NCBI GenBank assembly: GCA_964505035.1
Contig: CAZDGK010000003.1
Span: forward strand, 1 to 53,400
Source of the DNA: CAZDGK01 sp964505035
Lineage (GTDB): Bacteria > Patescibacteriota > Saccharimonadia > UBA4664
Direction: 5' to 3'
Length of the DNA stretch: 53,400 bases
Under the pieces are notes generated by a model. The model saw only the letters and a list, made by a program, of their open reading frames with translations. It made no database searches and was not told where the DNA came from. The position numbers and the translations under genes are program-made. Positions 24,777 to 33,127 of this stretch are shown in pieces (positions within the stretch are counted from its first letter, which is position 1; each line of letters begins with the position of its first letter).

Positions 24777-24805
24777 ATTGTACCACTTATGCTCGGCAAA
24801 CGCAA
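24777..24805 (-). promoter_or_regulatory. promoter of the 24349-24735 gene
   Basis: TTGCGT (24800-24805), 17 nt, TACAAT (24777-24782) with TGG extension. Confidence 0.65.
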
Positions 24806-24820
24806 GAATTAAACGGGAAT

Positions 24821-24843
24821 GCCCGGGGTTTGATGCCCCGGGC
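24821..24843 (-). terminator. terminator of the 24854-25279 gene
   Basis: Perfect stem GCCCGGGG/CCCCGGGC, then ATTCCCGTTTAATT. Confidence 0.7.
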
Positions 24844-24853
24844 GACTGCCTGA

Positions 24854-25279
24854 TCAGGCGGCGGCAACCAGTAGTGGTTGCGCTTTGTACTGATCGGGCA
24901 GGTGGCGCTGGAGATGCTCCAGGTCGGCGCGAAGGCCGGCCAGAACCAGCCGCCAGCGGTCCCAGAAGGGGTTGCCCAGCTTGTAGTCGCTGATGGCGTC
25001 CTGGGCGAGGCCCCAGTAGTAGCCCAGGTGAGACTGGGTGTATCCGGGGTTCAGGTAGTGGACGGCGCCGAGAGACCACTTCTGGGACGTGGGTCTGACG
25101 TGATATTCCGCTACCCAATAGTCGCCGCGGTAGAGATTGACGGCCTCCAGGTCGCGGAAGTCGTCGGCGTGTGGATTGCGAGGCTTGAAGTAGAGACGAT
25201 GCGCGTCCGTGAAGTCGGCAAACACCATCAGCCCCAGCCAGCGCAGCTCCCGTACCGAAATGGCTTGGGTTGTGTCCAA
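24854..25279 (-). CDS. soluble protein, unknown (141 aa)
   Basis: 141 residues, rich in Trp/Tyr/His (GDYWVAEYHVRPTSQKW, NPGYTQSHLGYYWG); unknown family. Start TTG 25279 behind AAGGAG; longer readings overlap the divergent ABC gene. A TATAGT/TAGTAT -10 near 25320 overlaps the promoter zone of that ABC gene. Confidence 0.65.
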   Translation of the reverse strand: MDTTQAISVRELRWLGLMVFADFTDAHRLYFKPRNPHADDFRDLEAVNLYRGDYWVAEYHVRPTSQKWSLGAVHYLNPGYTQSHLGYYWGLAQDAISDYKLGNPFWDRWRLVLAGLRADLEHLQRHLPDQYKAQPLLVAAA

Positions 25280-25361
25280 CTCGGGCTCCTTTCGAAAAAG
25301 TGGGTGGCCTGAGTTAGCGATACTATACCATGACGCTTCGGTTTGTGCGTATAATGGGTCT

Positions 25362-26072
25362 ATGAACGCAGCGATCGAGCTGAAAGGCGTCAAAGTGGTG
25401 CGCGAGAAGCAAACCATCTTGAGTGAGGTGTCACTGACGTTGCCAGCCGGTAAGGTGGTGGGGCTACTGGGTCCGAGCGGGGCCGGTAAGACGACACTAA
25501 TCCGGGTGCTGGTTGGCTTGCAGAAGCTGGCGGCCGGGACGGCCACCGTGCTGGGGATGCCGGCTGGGAGCCGGAAGCTGCGGCCGCAGATTGGCTATTC
25601 ATCGCAGAGTTTGGCGGTGTACCCGGACCTGACGGTGCATGAGAACCTGACATACTTCGCCGCCATGACCAATGCCTCTGGCAAGCGGGTGGCGGAGGTG
25701 CTGCAGGAAGTGTCGCTGGAACCGCAGGCCAAGCAATTGGTGCGAAGCCTGAGTGGCGGACAGCGGGCCCGCGTGAGCCTAGGTGTGGCGCTGCTGGGCC
25801 AGCCCAAGCTGCTGGTACTAGACGAGCCGACGGTCGGCCTGGACCCGGTACTGCGCACGCAACTGTGGGACCACTTTCACCGGCTGGCGGCCGCGGGCAC
25901 CACGCTGCTGGTCTCGAGCCACGTGATGGATGAGGCCGAGCGGTGCGACGAGCTGGTGCTGGTGCGCGACGGACGGGTGCTGAGCCAGGGTACGCCAGCG
26001 GGCATCAAGCAATCGGCTGGGGCGCAAACAATTGAGCAAGCGTTTGTGAGCCTGATTGGCGGTGCCAAATGA
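25362..26072 (+). CDS. ABC transporter ATP-binding protein
   Basis: 236 residues: Walker A GPSGAGKTT (about 37-45), Q-loop SSQSL, signature LSGGQRARVSLG (about 133), Walker B LLVLDEPTVGLDP, H-loop SSHVMDEAERC. Drug/lipid-exporter (DrrA/CcmA-like) class. TATAAT (25350-25355) is 6 nt before ATG 25362, so the transcript is leaderless. Overlaps the permease gene by four bases (ATGA). Confidence 0.95.
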   Translation: MNAAIELKGVKVVREKQTILSEVSLTLPAGKVVGLLGPSGAGKTTLIRVLVGLQKLAAGTATVLGMPAGSRKLRPQIGYSSQSLAVYPDLTVHENLTYFAAMTNASGKRVAEVLQEVSLEPQAKQLVRSLSGGQRARVSLGVALLGQPKLLVLDEPTVGLDPVLRTQLWDHFHRLAAAGTTLLVSSHVMDEAERCDELVLVRDGRVLSQGTPAGIKQSAGAQTIEQAFVSLIGGAK

Positions 26073-26803
26073 GCCCCCGCCGCACGCTGCGCACGACGGT
26101 GCGCGTCTTCCAGCAGCTGCACCATGACCCGCGAACCATTGGGTTGATCGTGGTGGTGCCGAGTCTGCTGATCATCGTGATGCGGTATGTGTTTAACGAC
26201 GCGGAGAAGGTGTTCGACGGCTTCGCGCCGATGCTGCTTGGCATGTTCCCTTTCATTATCATGTTTATTGTGACGTCGATCACGACGCTACGGGAGCGCA
26301 CGGCCGGCACCCTGGAGCGGCTGATGACGATGCCGATGGCCAAGCTGGACTACGTGCTAGGCTACGCCATCGCCTTCAGCGTGCTAGCACTGCTGCAGGC
26401 GGCCGTGGCGAGCTGGGTGGTAATTGGCTGGCTGGGCGTGGACGTGCAGGGCGGTGTGACGCAGGTGCTGACGGTGGCGCTGCTGGCTGGTGTGACCGGC
26501 CAAGCACTGGGATTGTTCCTGAGCGCGTTTGCCCACACGGAGTTCCAGGCCGTGCAGTTTATGCCGGCGTTTGTGGGACCGCAGATCCTGATCTGTGGCC
26601 TGTTTGTGGCGCGCGACCAGATGAATCAAGTGCTGCGCTGGATCGCCGATGTGATGCCGCTGACGTATGTGGTGGACGCCATGAAGCAAGTGACGACGGT
26701 GAGTGGCTGGGGATCGGACCTCGTGAAGGATTTGCTGATAGTGGGGGCGTTTGGCCTGGGCGCCATCGTCCTGGGGGCGCTGACACTGCGGCGGCAGAGC
26801 TAG
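26069..26803 (+). CDS. ABC-2 type transporter permease
   Basis: 244 residues, six membrane helices, with the ABC-2 pattern LRERTAGTLERLMTMPM after helix 2 and MPLTYVVDAMKQ before the last helix. Forms an exporter with the ATPase encoded upstream; substrate unknown. Translationally coupled start ATG 26069. Confidence 0.93.
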   Translation: MSPRRTLRTTVRVFQQLHHDPRTIGLIVVVPSLLIIVMRYVFNDAEKVFDGFAPMLLGMFPFIIMFIVTSITTLRERTAGTLERLMTMPMAKLDYVLGYAIAFSVLALLQAAVASWVVIGWLGVDVQGGVTQVLTVALLAGVTGQALGLFLSAFAHTEFQAVQFMPAFVGPQILICGLFVARDQMNQVLRWIADVMPLTYVVDAMKQVTTVSGWGSDLVKDLLIVGAFGLGAIVLGALTLRRQS

Positions 26804-26827
26804 TCTGGGCCGTTCGAGGCTGATGTC

Positions 26828-26855
26828 TTGACAGATGGCCTGTTCATTATATAAA
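26828..26855 (+). promoter_or_regulatory. promoter of the 26896 Nudix gene
   Basis: TTGACA (26828-26833), 16 nt, TATAAA (26850-26855). Confidence 0.75.
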
Positions 26856-26895
26856 GTATATTTGTGCCTTTCTACACACCAGAAAGGAGGGGCAC

Positions 26896-27612
26896 ATGAA
26901 GTTTCGCGTCCAACCAGGAGTCGGTGTACACCAAGAACGGGTCGTCGGCTCGACTGTTGTGCAGGATTGGCTCAGCAAGCTTGGGCCTGAATCCGAAGAC
27001 GCCAGCGCACTCATCACTGCGGTGCAGGAGTGGGGCGGTCAGGTTCAGTTGGTGGTCCTTCGGATCACCCAACCTGACAACGAAGTCAGTACGGCAATCC
27101 TGATGTATGGCGCGGTGGATGTCCCGGTGGTCTTGCGACCACTCGGCACCAAGGGTCAGCAGGACTATGCGCTGCTGGTGAGCCAGGTACGCCCCGCCGT
27201 GGGCGGCCGGGTACTATCCAACCCATCTGGCCGGCTCAAGCCGACCGAGGACCCTCGGGACGCATCTAGCCGCGAGGTCTTCGAGGAGACCACACTGAAG
27301 GTCGATCCTACCTGGTTCATCAGTCTCAACGACAAGGTGACCGGATCGGACGAGCCGTATTATGTGTCGCCCGGCATGATCACCGAAGAGGTGAGGTTCT
27401 ACGCGGTCGTCATCGTGCTACCGCTGGAGACCATCCAGAGCCTGGACGGCCAGACGGCCGGCCTAGCCGAGGAGGACGAGGAAACCCACCTGATGGTGGT
27501 CCCCGTCCGCCAAGTGCTTCGGCGCCTGCGCGACTACGGCAAGGCCGACCTCAAGACGGTAACCGCCTGGCTGTCATACTTGGCCTGGATCCACGGACTG
27601 CTCGAGGACTGA
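26896..27612 (+). CDS. Nudix-like hydrolase (238 aa)
   Basis: 238 residues. The Nudix box appears as G-RLKPT-E-DPRDASS-REVFEETTL (about 114-135): the catalytic REVFEE is intact but the usual Gly after EE-x is Thr. Flanking strands (FYAVVIVLPLETI) fit the fold. Extra about 80 residues N-terminal of unknown role. Start ATG 26896 after AAAGGAGGGG. Own promoter and terminator. Substrate unknown. Confidence 0.8.
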   Translation: MKFRVQPGVGVHQERVVGSTVVQDWLSKLGPESEDASALITAVQEWGGQVQLVVLRITQPDNEVSTAILMYGAVDVPVVLRPLGTKGQQDYALLVSQVRPAVGGRVLSNPSGRLKPTEDPRDASSREVFEETTLKVDPTWFISLNDKVTGSDEPYYVSPGMITEEVRFYAVVIVLPLETIQSLDGQTAGLAEEDEETHLMVVPVRQVLRRLRDYGKADLKTVTAWLSYLAWIHGLLED

Positions 27613-27637
27613 AGCCGGATCTGCCATGCTCCACCAC

Positions 27638-27664
27638 GCCGGTCAACGACATTCGTTGGCCGGC
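27638..27664 (+). terminator. terminator of the 26896-27612 gene
   Basis: Stem GCCGGtCAACG/CGTTGgCCGGC, then TGATTGTTTAT. Confidence 0.75.
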
Positions 27665-27684
27665 TGATTGTTTATAAAAGAGGC

Positions 27685-27708
27685 GCCCCGGACAAATGTG
27701 CCCGGGGC
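27685..27708 (-). terminator. terminator of the 27716-28315 gene
   Basis: Stem GCCCCGG/CCGGGGC, then GCCTCTTTTAT on the minus strand. Confidence 0.75.
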
Positions 27709-27715
27709 GGGTGAA

Positions 27716-28315
27716 CTAAGCGGCGGCGGCCGCGAGCCGCAAGCTGTGCTGGCGGTTCTTCAGGGCCTGATGGTAGACCCAGTCGCGGAAGGCCGCTTCG
27801 TCCATGGCGGTGAGGCCGAGCTCGTCGGCCTCGGCCGGACGGTAGTAGATGTCACCCTCGTGCTCGGGAGTGACGGTCTGGATCTCGCCGTTGTGCTGGA
27901 CGATCACCAGGGTGCCCGCGAAGGCCTCGACATCACTCTCAGTGATGGTGTGGCCACCGGGCATCGGGATGCGAGTGATGACCCGGCAGTCCTCGCGGAC
28001 GTGGTAGCCATGAGCCCAGGTGACCTTGACCCAGTCGATGGCGGGCAGGCCCGGCAGGGGCGGCAGCACCTGGTGCATGGCGCGCCAGGCGTGGTAGTCA
28101 GCGACGTAGCGGCTGACGCCCTCGACGTTGATCATGACGTAGAACGGACCCTGAGCCACTTGCGGACCCAGACCCGTCTTGTCCCACTCCGGGCGAATAT
28201 TCGTCGCGAAGTGCTGAGTGACGTCGACCATGATGGCCTGCTTGACGTTGGGCCTGGGGAAGCGCTTGGTGGCGCGATCCCAGTCAAACTGGACGATGGG
28301 CAGATCTGACGACAT
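27716..28315 (-). CDS. soluble protein, unknown (199 aa)
   Basis: 199 residues, no recognised domain; contains HVREDCRVITRIPMPGGHTI and an Ala-rich C-terminus. Start ATG 28315 behind TAGGAG; upstream in-frame Met positions would read through the promoter. Promoter TTGACT/17/TATAAT (28355-28383) and terminator: stand-alone class. Confidence 0.7.
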   Translation of the reverse strand: MSSDLPIVQFDWDRATKRFPRPNVKQAIMVDVTQHFATNIRPEWDKTGLGPQVAQGPFYVMINVEGVSRYVADYHAWRAMHQVLPPLPGLPAIDWVKVTWAHGYHVREDCRVITRIPMPGGHTITESDVEAFAGTLVIVQHNGEIQTVTPEHEGDIYYRPAEADELGLTAMDEAAFRDWVYHQALKNRQHSLRLAAAAA

Positions 28316-28354
28316 GATGCTCCTATCGGGTAGTTGGAACGCCGTCGATTGCAT

Positions 28355-28383
28355 ATTATACGTTTTTTCTAGCCTACAGTCAA
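28355..28383 (-). promoter_or_regulatory. promoter of the 27716-28315 gene
   Basis: TTGACT (28378-28383), 17 nt, TATAAT (28355-28360). Confidence 0.85.
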
Positions 28384-28421
28384 TGGAGTGAGGTCGGCGG
28401 GCTGGACCGTATAATGGCGGT

Positions 28422-30002
28422 ATGAACCACCCCATTAGCCACATTCTCATCCCCGGCCGGCACCATGTGCTGACCCAGTTTCAGTACGACTACCTGAAGG
28501 AGGCGCTGGAAGGCCGGAAGAAGGACCTAGACGGCAAGGCGGTGCCGTGGGCACCGGAGGTGTCACTCATCTGGGCGATTACATCGGCCAACCATGCCAA
28601 CACGAGGCGCAATCCCCTGCCCGGCGGCAAGCGCGAGCTGGCCATTGAGCACTTTGGACTGGCCGAATCGTATGCCTTTGCCATCAATGATCTGGGGCCG
28701 ACGCCGCGATTTGCCGACTACGTGATCAAGGATATTGAGGTGCAGAGTCGCGGGCAGTTTCGATTGACGCCGCAAAACACGGTGGTAGCAGTGTCGACTC
28801 CAGCCGTGATTGAGCTATACGAGAAGCTGGGCTTTCGGATTCTGCCCCTAGAATTGGCCAAACGCGGCGACGAGAAGTACGGCGCACCCCGGGCCTGGGA
28901 TGTGGTGCTGGCGATCGCGGCGGCTGGCGACAATTGGCAGCACGATCCGCTCTACGAGAAGGAGGCGCACCCGAGCTCGAAGTATGTGCTGGAGAAGTAC
29001 CGGCTCGGTGGCCTGATCCAGGAGGTCTACAACGACCCGATCCTGGGCGACGAGGGCGACATCACGGAGACGCGCGACTACGCCGTGTACCGGCAGGCAT
29101 TTGAAGACGGCGCCGAGCGCAAATACAGCCTGGTGCGTGAGCATATTAAGGCTGGGCGGATCGTGGATGTGGGCTGTGCGACCGGCGCCATCATCAAGCT
29201 GATGAGTGACGACGATGACCTGAGTGAGGCCGACCTGTACGGCGTGGAGGTGGCGCGACCACTCTACGAGATTTGCCAGCAACGGCGGGCAGCTGGCGAG
29301 TTTGGCAACGAGAACGTGTTCTTTTATCAGCGTAATATTATGACTGGCAAGCTATTTCCGGACAATACGGTGATGACGACCACGACATTTGCGCTGACGC
29401 ATGAGATTGAGTCGTACATGGGGCGGGAGGCGCTCGAACACTTCATCCGCCAGGTGTACGAGCAGACAGCGCTGGGCGGGGTGTTTATCAATGCCGATGT
29501 GGTTGGACCGGAGCACGGCGATACCACGGTGGCACTGGAACTGAGCCGTACCGACGGGCAGGTGCACCAGGCCATCACGCGGCGCCATGCCACGCCGGAG
29601 GAACTGGCCGAGCAGTCGACCTACGGACGATTTCAGCAATTTGCGCACGATTTCCGGGCCGAGGAAGACAACCGGATCGACTGGCGAGTGGTGGACGAAG
29701 CGGCCGGGCGGGTGGAGCTGAGCCTGAATGACGCCTGCGAGTTCTTGAGCAAGAAGGACTACCTAGACAGCTGGTACAGCGAGATGCATGAGCGGTTCTG
29801 CTACTGGAGTGTGACGGAATGGAAGGCGGCCTTGCGAGCGGCGGGCTTCAAAGTGAAGCGGTCGTCGCACAGCTACCGCAATGATTGGATCGTGGAGCAC
29901 CGCTGGGAAGGCAAGGCCAAGCTGCTGAAGAAGGTGGGCCACGCATACGAGCCGATGGACTGGCCGGTCACGAACATGGTGGTGGTGGGCGAGAAATATT
30001 AA
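28422..30002 (+). CDS. nucleotidyltransferase-like domain fused to SAM methyltransferase
   Basis: 526 residues. Residues 1-about 225 look like the HUP nucleotidyltransferase fold: GRHHVLTQFQYDYL resembles the GR-x-H-x-GH type first loop (second His absent), with ITSANHANTRRNPLPGG after strand 3. Residues about 230-526 are a class I methyltransferase: motif I IVDVGCATGAI at 247-257, acidic residue in LYGVEVAR, and a long C-terminal part. TATAAT (28410-28415) lies 6 nt before ATG 28422: leaderless. A bifunctional modifying enzyme is inferred; substrate unknown. Confidence 0.8.
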   Translation: MNHPISHILIPGRHHVLTQFQYDYLKEALEGRKKDLDGKAVPWAPEVSLIWAITSANHANTRRNPLPGGKRELAIEHFGLAESYAFAINDLGPTPRFADYVIKDIEVQSRGQFRLTPQNTVVAVSTPAVIELYEKLGFRILPLELAKRGDEKYGAPRAWDVVLAIAAAGDNWQHDPLYEKEAHPSSKYVLEKYRLGGLIQEVYNDPILGDEGDITETRDYAVYRQAFEDGAERKYSLVREHIKAGRIVDVGCATGAIIKLMSDDDDLSEADLYGVEVARPLYEICQQRRAAGEFGNENVFFYQRNIMTGKLFPDNTVMTTTTFALTHEIESYMGREALEHFIRQVYEQTALGGVFINADVVGPEHGDTTVALELSRTDGQVHQAITRRHATPEELAEQSTYGRFQQFAHDFRAEEDNRIDWRVVDEAAGRVELSLNDACEFLSKKDYLDSWYSEMHERFCYWSVTEWKAALRAAGFKVKRSSHSYRNDWIVEHRWEGKAKLLKKVGHAYEPMDWPVTNMVVVGEKY

Positions 30003-30007
30003 AGAAG

Positions 30008-30029
30008 CCGCCTGCAAATGTGCAGACGG
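30008..30029. terminator. bidirectional terminator
   Basis: Stem CCGcCTGCA/TGCAGaCGG between convergent genes; TTCTTTAAT follows on the minus strand. Confidence 0.75.
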
Positions 30030-30048
30030 CGGGTGGTAGGCGGGCCGA

Positions 30049-30252
30049 CTAGGCGGCGGGCACCTCTGGCTGGGCGACGATGCCGGCGGTCATGACGTGG
30101 TAGCGGCCGAACAGGACGCGGATGGCGTCCCAGAAGCCGCTGGGCTGCATGACCACGAACTGGCGCGTGCCACCGCCGGCGTCTGGCTCGGACGAGATGT
30201 AGCCGATGTTGCCGCCATGGCTGGCGACGAAGTCGGCGATGAACGGATCCAT
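30049..30252 (-). CDS. small protein, unknown (67 aa)
   Basis: 67 residues, no known family. Start ATG 30252 with GGAG about 6 nt upstream; promoter at 30296-30324; shared terminator. Stand-alone class. Confidence 0.6.
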   Translation of the reverse strand: MDPFIADFVASHGGNIGYISSEPDAGGGTRQFVVMQPSGFWDAIRVLFGRYHVMTAGIVAQPEVPAA

Positions 30253-30295
30253 GAGATCTCCGATCTCGCGTAGACGGTGTTGCGGGAACTATGAT

Positions 30296-30324
30296 TTTAT
30301 ATCATAAAAATGTATTTTGGGCAA
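30296..30324 (-). promoter_or_regulatory. promoter of the 30049-30252 gene
   Basis: TTGCCC (30319-30324), 17 nt, TATAAA (30296-30301). Confidence 0.65.
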
Positions 30325-30327
30325 CAG

Positions 30328-30897
30328 CTAAAACCAGGTCTCGACGTGCTGGGGCAGGTACTTACGCAGGAAGGCGTGCTCGTGACGGCGGAGGTTGAGT
30401 AGTCGGTCAAACCAATTGTCGCGGCCGAGCGGCTGCACGAGCACGGTGGTAAAGCCGGCATGGTTGGCGCCCCAGACGTCTTGGAGCAGCTTGTCGCCAA
30501 TCATGCAGATGGAAGCTGGTTCGTCATGGATGGCCTTGAGAATATGGCGGTAGAAGTCGGGCAGCGGCTTGAAGCGCCATGGGGCTGGCTGCACCACCTC
30601 GAGGCCGCTAGCCCGGCGCAGGGCGCGTAGGTCGCGGATGCTATTGGTGGCGATGCGGACAGTGGCGACGCCAGGACGCGCCTGCAGGGCCTTGAGGAAC
30701 TCGAGGGTATTGGGCGGAAGTTTGGAGGCGCCAAAGGTGACGAGCGTATTGTCCCAGTCAAACACGAAGTGCCGCACCCCGGCGGCTAGCAGCCGGTCGT
30801 AGTCGATATCACGGATGCTGGAGGCGACATAATTGGGGATTTTGCTGAAATGCCAGGGGCTTTGCGTGTTTTGCTGCGGGCTGTAGACTTCATCCAT
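30328..30897 (-). CDS. YqeG-type HAD phosphatase
   Basis: 189 residues, class IIIA HAD. Motif I FVFDWDNTLV (about 43-52), motif II ATNS, and motif III/IV MIGDKLLQDVWGAN in place of the common GDQ-x-TDV. Family members are phosphatases, some acting on phosphatidylglycerophosphate. The start ATG 30897 overlaps the TAA of the upstream dehydrogenase by one base (TAATG), so they form an operon. Confidence 0.85.
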   Translation of the reverse strand: MDEVYSPQQNTQSPWHFSKIPNYVASSIRDIDYDRLLAAGVRHFVFDWDNTLVTFGASKLPPNTLEFLKALQARPGVATVRIATNSIRDLRALRRASGLEVVQPAPWRFKPLPDFYRHILKAIHDEPASICMIGDKLLQDVWGANHAGFTTVLVQPLGRDNWFDRLLNLRRHEHAFLRKYLPQHVETWF

Positions 30898-32671
30898 TAT
30901 GGCGCGTACCAGCCGATGCCGTCGTAGACCCAACCGTTTTGACCATTAATGGCGTCGCGCTCGGCGGTGCTGGCGGTGAAGAGGCGCTCCTTGGTGAGAT
31001 AGTNNNNNNNNNNNNNNNNNNNNNNNNNNNNNNNNNNNNNNNNNNNNNNNNNNNNNNNNNNNNNNNNNNNNNNNNNNNNNNNNNNNNNNNNNNNNNNNNN
31101 NNNGCGTCGCGCTCGGCGGTGCTGGCGGTGAAGAGGCGCTCCTTGGTGAGATAGTTGGCCATGCGATAGACGGGTGTGGCGCCGCCGCCGGAGGGCACGC
31201 CGTAGAAGGCGACGTTCTCGTAATTCCAGCCATTGTGCCCGTTGATGGCGTCGCGCTCGGCGGTGCTGGCGGTGAAGAGGCGCTCCTTGGTGAGATAGTT
31301 GGACAGGCGATAGATGGGATAGGCGCCGGTAGCCGTGCTCTTGGCGGCCATAAAGGCGACGCCCTCCCAGTTCCAGCCGTTTTGGCCATTGATAGCGTCG
31401 CGTTCCCAGGAACTAGCCGTCACCAGGCGCTCCTTGGTGAGATAGTTGGACAGGCGATAGACCGGGAAGGTGCTGGGATTGGAGGTTTCCTGGACTTGGT
31501 AGAGATTGCCGGTGGCGAGGTCGGTGGCGTAGAGTTCGTGATTGATGTCTTCGCCGAAGCTAGAGATATTGTGGCCGGTAAAGGTGGTCTGGACGGTCTG
31601 CTGCCAGCCACCGCCAGGCACGGGATTGAGCGTGCCGGTGATGCCGCTGCAGTAGTCGGTGTAGATATAGTAGCCCTGCATGGCCGGGTAGGCGCCGCCG
31701 CGGTAGACGTAGCCGCCGGTGATGGAGCAATTGCCGCTGACGTGGTCGTAGGTGGCGACGGGCTGGTCGTAGGCGGATTGCGGCGCGCAGCCTGTGGTGT
31801 CGTAGGCGGCGGCACCTTCGTAACAGCGCCAGCCATAATTCTTGCCACCGCGGCTGATGGCCGGCTCGATGTCGACTTCTTCGTGCAGACCCTGGCCGAC
31901 ATCGCCGATGAACATGGCGGCGGTGGCCGGGTCAAAGCTCCAGCGCCAGGGGTTGCGCAGGCCCATGGCCCAGATTTCGGGCGCGCCGGCCTTGCCCACA
32001 AACGGATTGCTGGGCGGGATGACGTAATGCTTGAGTGGATTGCCGGGGAAGGCGTTGCCATCGAGGCTGAGGCGCAGGATTTTGCCGAGGAGCGAATACT
32101 TGTTCTGGGAGTTGTTGGCCGGGTCGCCGCCTCCCCCACCGTCGCCGGTGCCGATGTAGAGGTAGCCGTTGTGGAACATGAGGTTGCCGCCGTTGTGATT
32201 GGTTTGGCCGGGGTGGCCGATGGCTATGACGACCTCTTCGCTCGACGGATTGGCGACATTGGCGTCGCCGGCGCTGCGGCTGAAGCGCGAGACGATGATG
32301 TCGCCTTTGTTGTTGATGTAGTAGACGTAGAACAGGCCGTTGGAGGCGTAATTGGGGTGGAAGGCCAGGCCCAGCAGGCCTTGCTCGCCGCCGTTGTCGG
32401 TGACGAGGGCATTGATGTCGAGGAAAGGCGTGCCGAGGACGGTGCCATTGGACTGGACGATCTTGATGACGCCGGGCTGCTCAACCACAAACAGCCGCGT
32501 GTCGCCGGGCACGCCGGTGTTGACGACGTCGACGGGACTGGTGAAACCGGTGGCGAAGGAAGCCAGGCTGAGGCTGAGGGTGGCGGCGTGGGCGGGCAGA
32601 GCGGCCCAGGGGCCGAGAGGGCCGAAGGCCAGGGTGATGGCGGTAATAATGGCGGCCAGGCGATGCTTCAT
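30897..32671 (-). CDS. secreted glucose/sorbosone dehydrogenase with C-terminal DUF5648 repeats
   Basis: Signal peptide to LPAHA (residue about 32), then a GSDH-type beta-propeller (about 38-390) with GLLGLAFHPNYASNGLF, the catalytic-type His in QTNHNGG, and GTGDGGGGGDP; such enzymes oxidise sugars with PQQ. The C-terminus holds DUF5648 repeats of about 48 residues (VYRLSNYLTKER.. AERDAINGxNGW). A 100-N gap lies in the third repeat; its flanks are identical for 52 bp, and collapsing them gives an open frame of 541 codons ending at TAA 30897-30899 (ending DGIGWYAP). Repeat number is uncertain. TACAAT 6 nt before ATG 32671: leaderless. Confidence 0.85.
31004..31103. other. assembly gap (100 N) in the DUF5648 repeats
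   Basis: The 52 bp left of the gap (30952-31003) and right of it (31104-31155) are identical. Either the contigs overlap and the gap is false, or one or more repeats are missing. Confidence 0.9.
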
Positions 32672-32710
32672 ATGGTTATTGTAACAGAGGCCGACCTGGC
32701 GGCATGGAAA

Positions 32711-32736
32711 GCTCCCGGCCAGATATGACCGGGAGC
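32711..32736 (-). terminator. terminator of the PadR-like gene
   Basis: Stem GCTCCCGG/CCGGGAGC, then TTTCC on the minus strand. Confidence 0.7.
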
Positions 32737-32741
32737 GGTAT

Positions 32742-33071
32742 TCACCACAGGAATCGTAGCCAGCGCCAGCGGCCCGTGGCGGGTTCGGCCTCTTCGAGTA
32801 GAGCGAGGCGCTGGCGGATCCAGTTGGCGTAGGTCGGGTTGACGCGGTAGCAGCGGCGGCGCGGGCGGTCCTCCGGCTCAGGTGTCTCCAGGCCGGAAAT
32901 AGCCAGGCCATCTCGTTCGAACCTAGCCAAGACGACGTAGATGGAGCCGGCGCCCACCTTGATCTCTCGCATCATGGGTATGACGTAGCACCAGCCGACG
33001 CCGTCGGCCTCGAGGTGGTCGAGGAGGTAGTGCAGCACCTTGCGCTGGTGCCGGTTGAAGCGACCATCCAT
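32742..33071 (-). CDS. PadR-like winged-helix regulator
   Basis: 109 residues. IKVGAGSIYVVLARFERDGL and RRRCYRVN match the recognition helix and wing of PadR-type regulators (GTIYPxLxRLExxGL, then R-x-Y). No C-terminal dimerisation helices beyond the final helix, as in the short PadR-s2 class. Start ATG 33071 after AAGGGGG. It lies just downstream of the flavin electron-transfer operon, but control of that operon is only a guess. Confidence 0.7.
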   Translation of the reverse strand: MDGRFNRHQRKVLHYLLDHLEADGVGWCYVIPMMREIKVGAGSIYVVLARFERDGLAISGLETPEPEDRPRRRCYRVNPTYANWIRQRLALLEEAEPATGRWRWLRFLW

Positions 33072-33127
33072 GAAGTCCCCCTTACGGACTGAAGGTACAG
33101 ATGGGCGGTAATAGTTATATCACTAAT

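Noticed and set aside
30890..32911. Dehydrogenase frame ending at 30890 after the N gap
   Set aside because: The 100-N run shifts the frame; the natural end is TAA 30897-30899, in the repeat's own frame.
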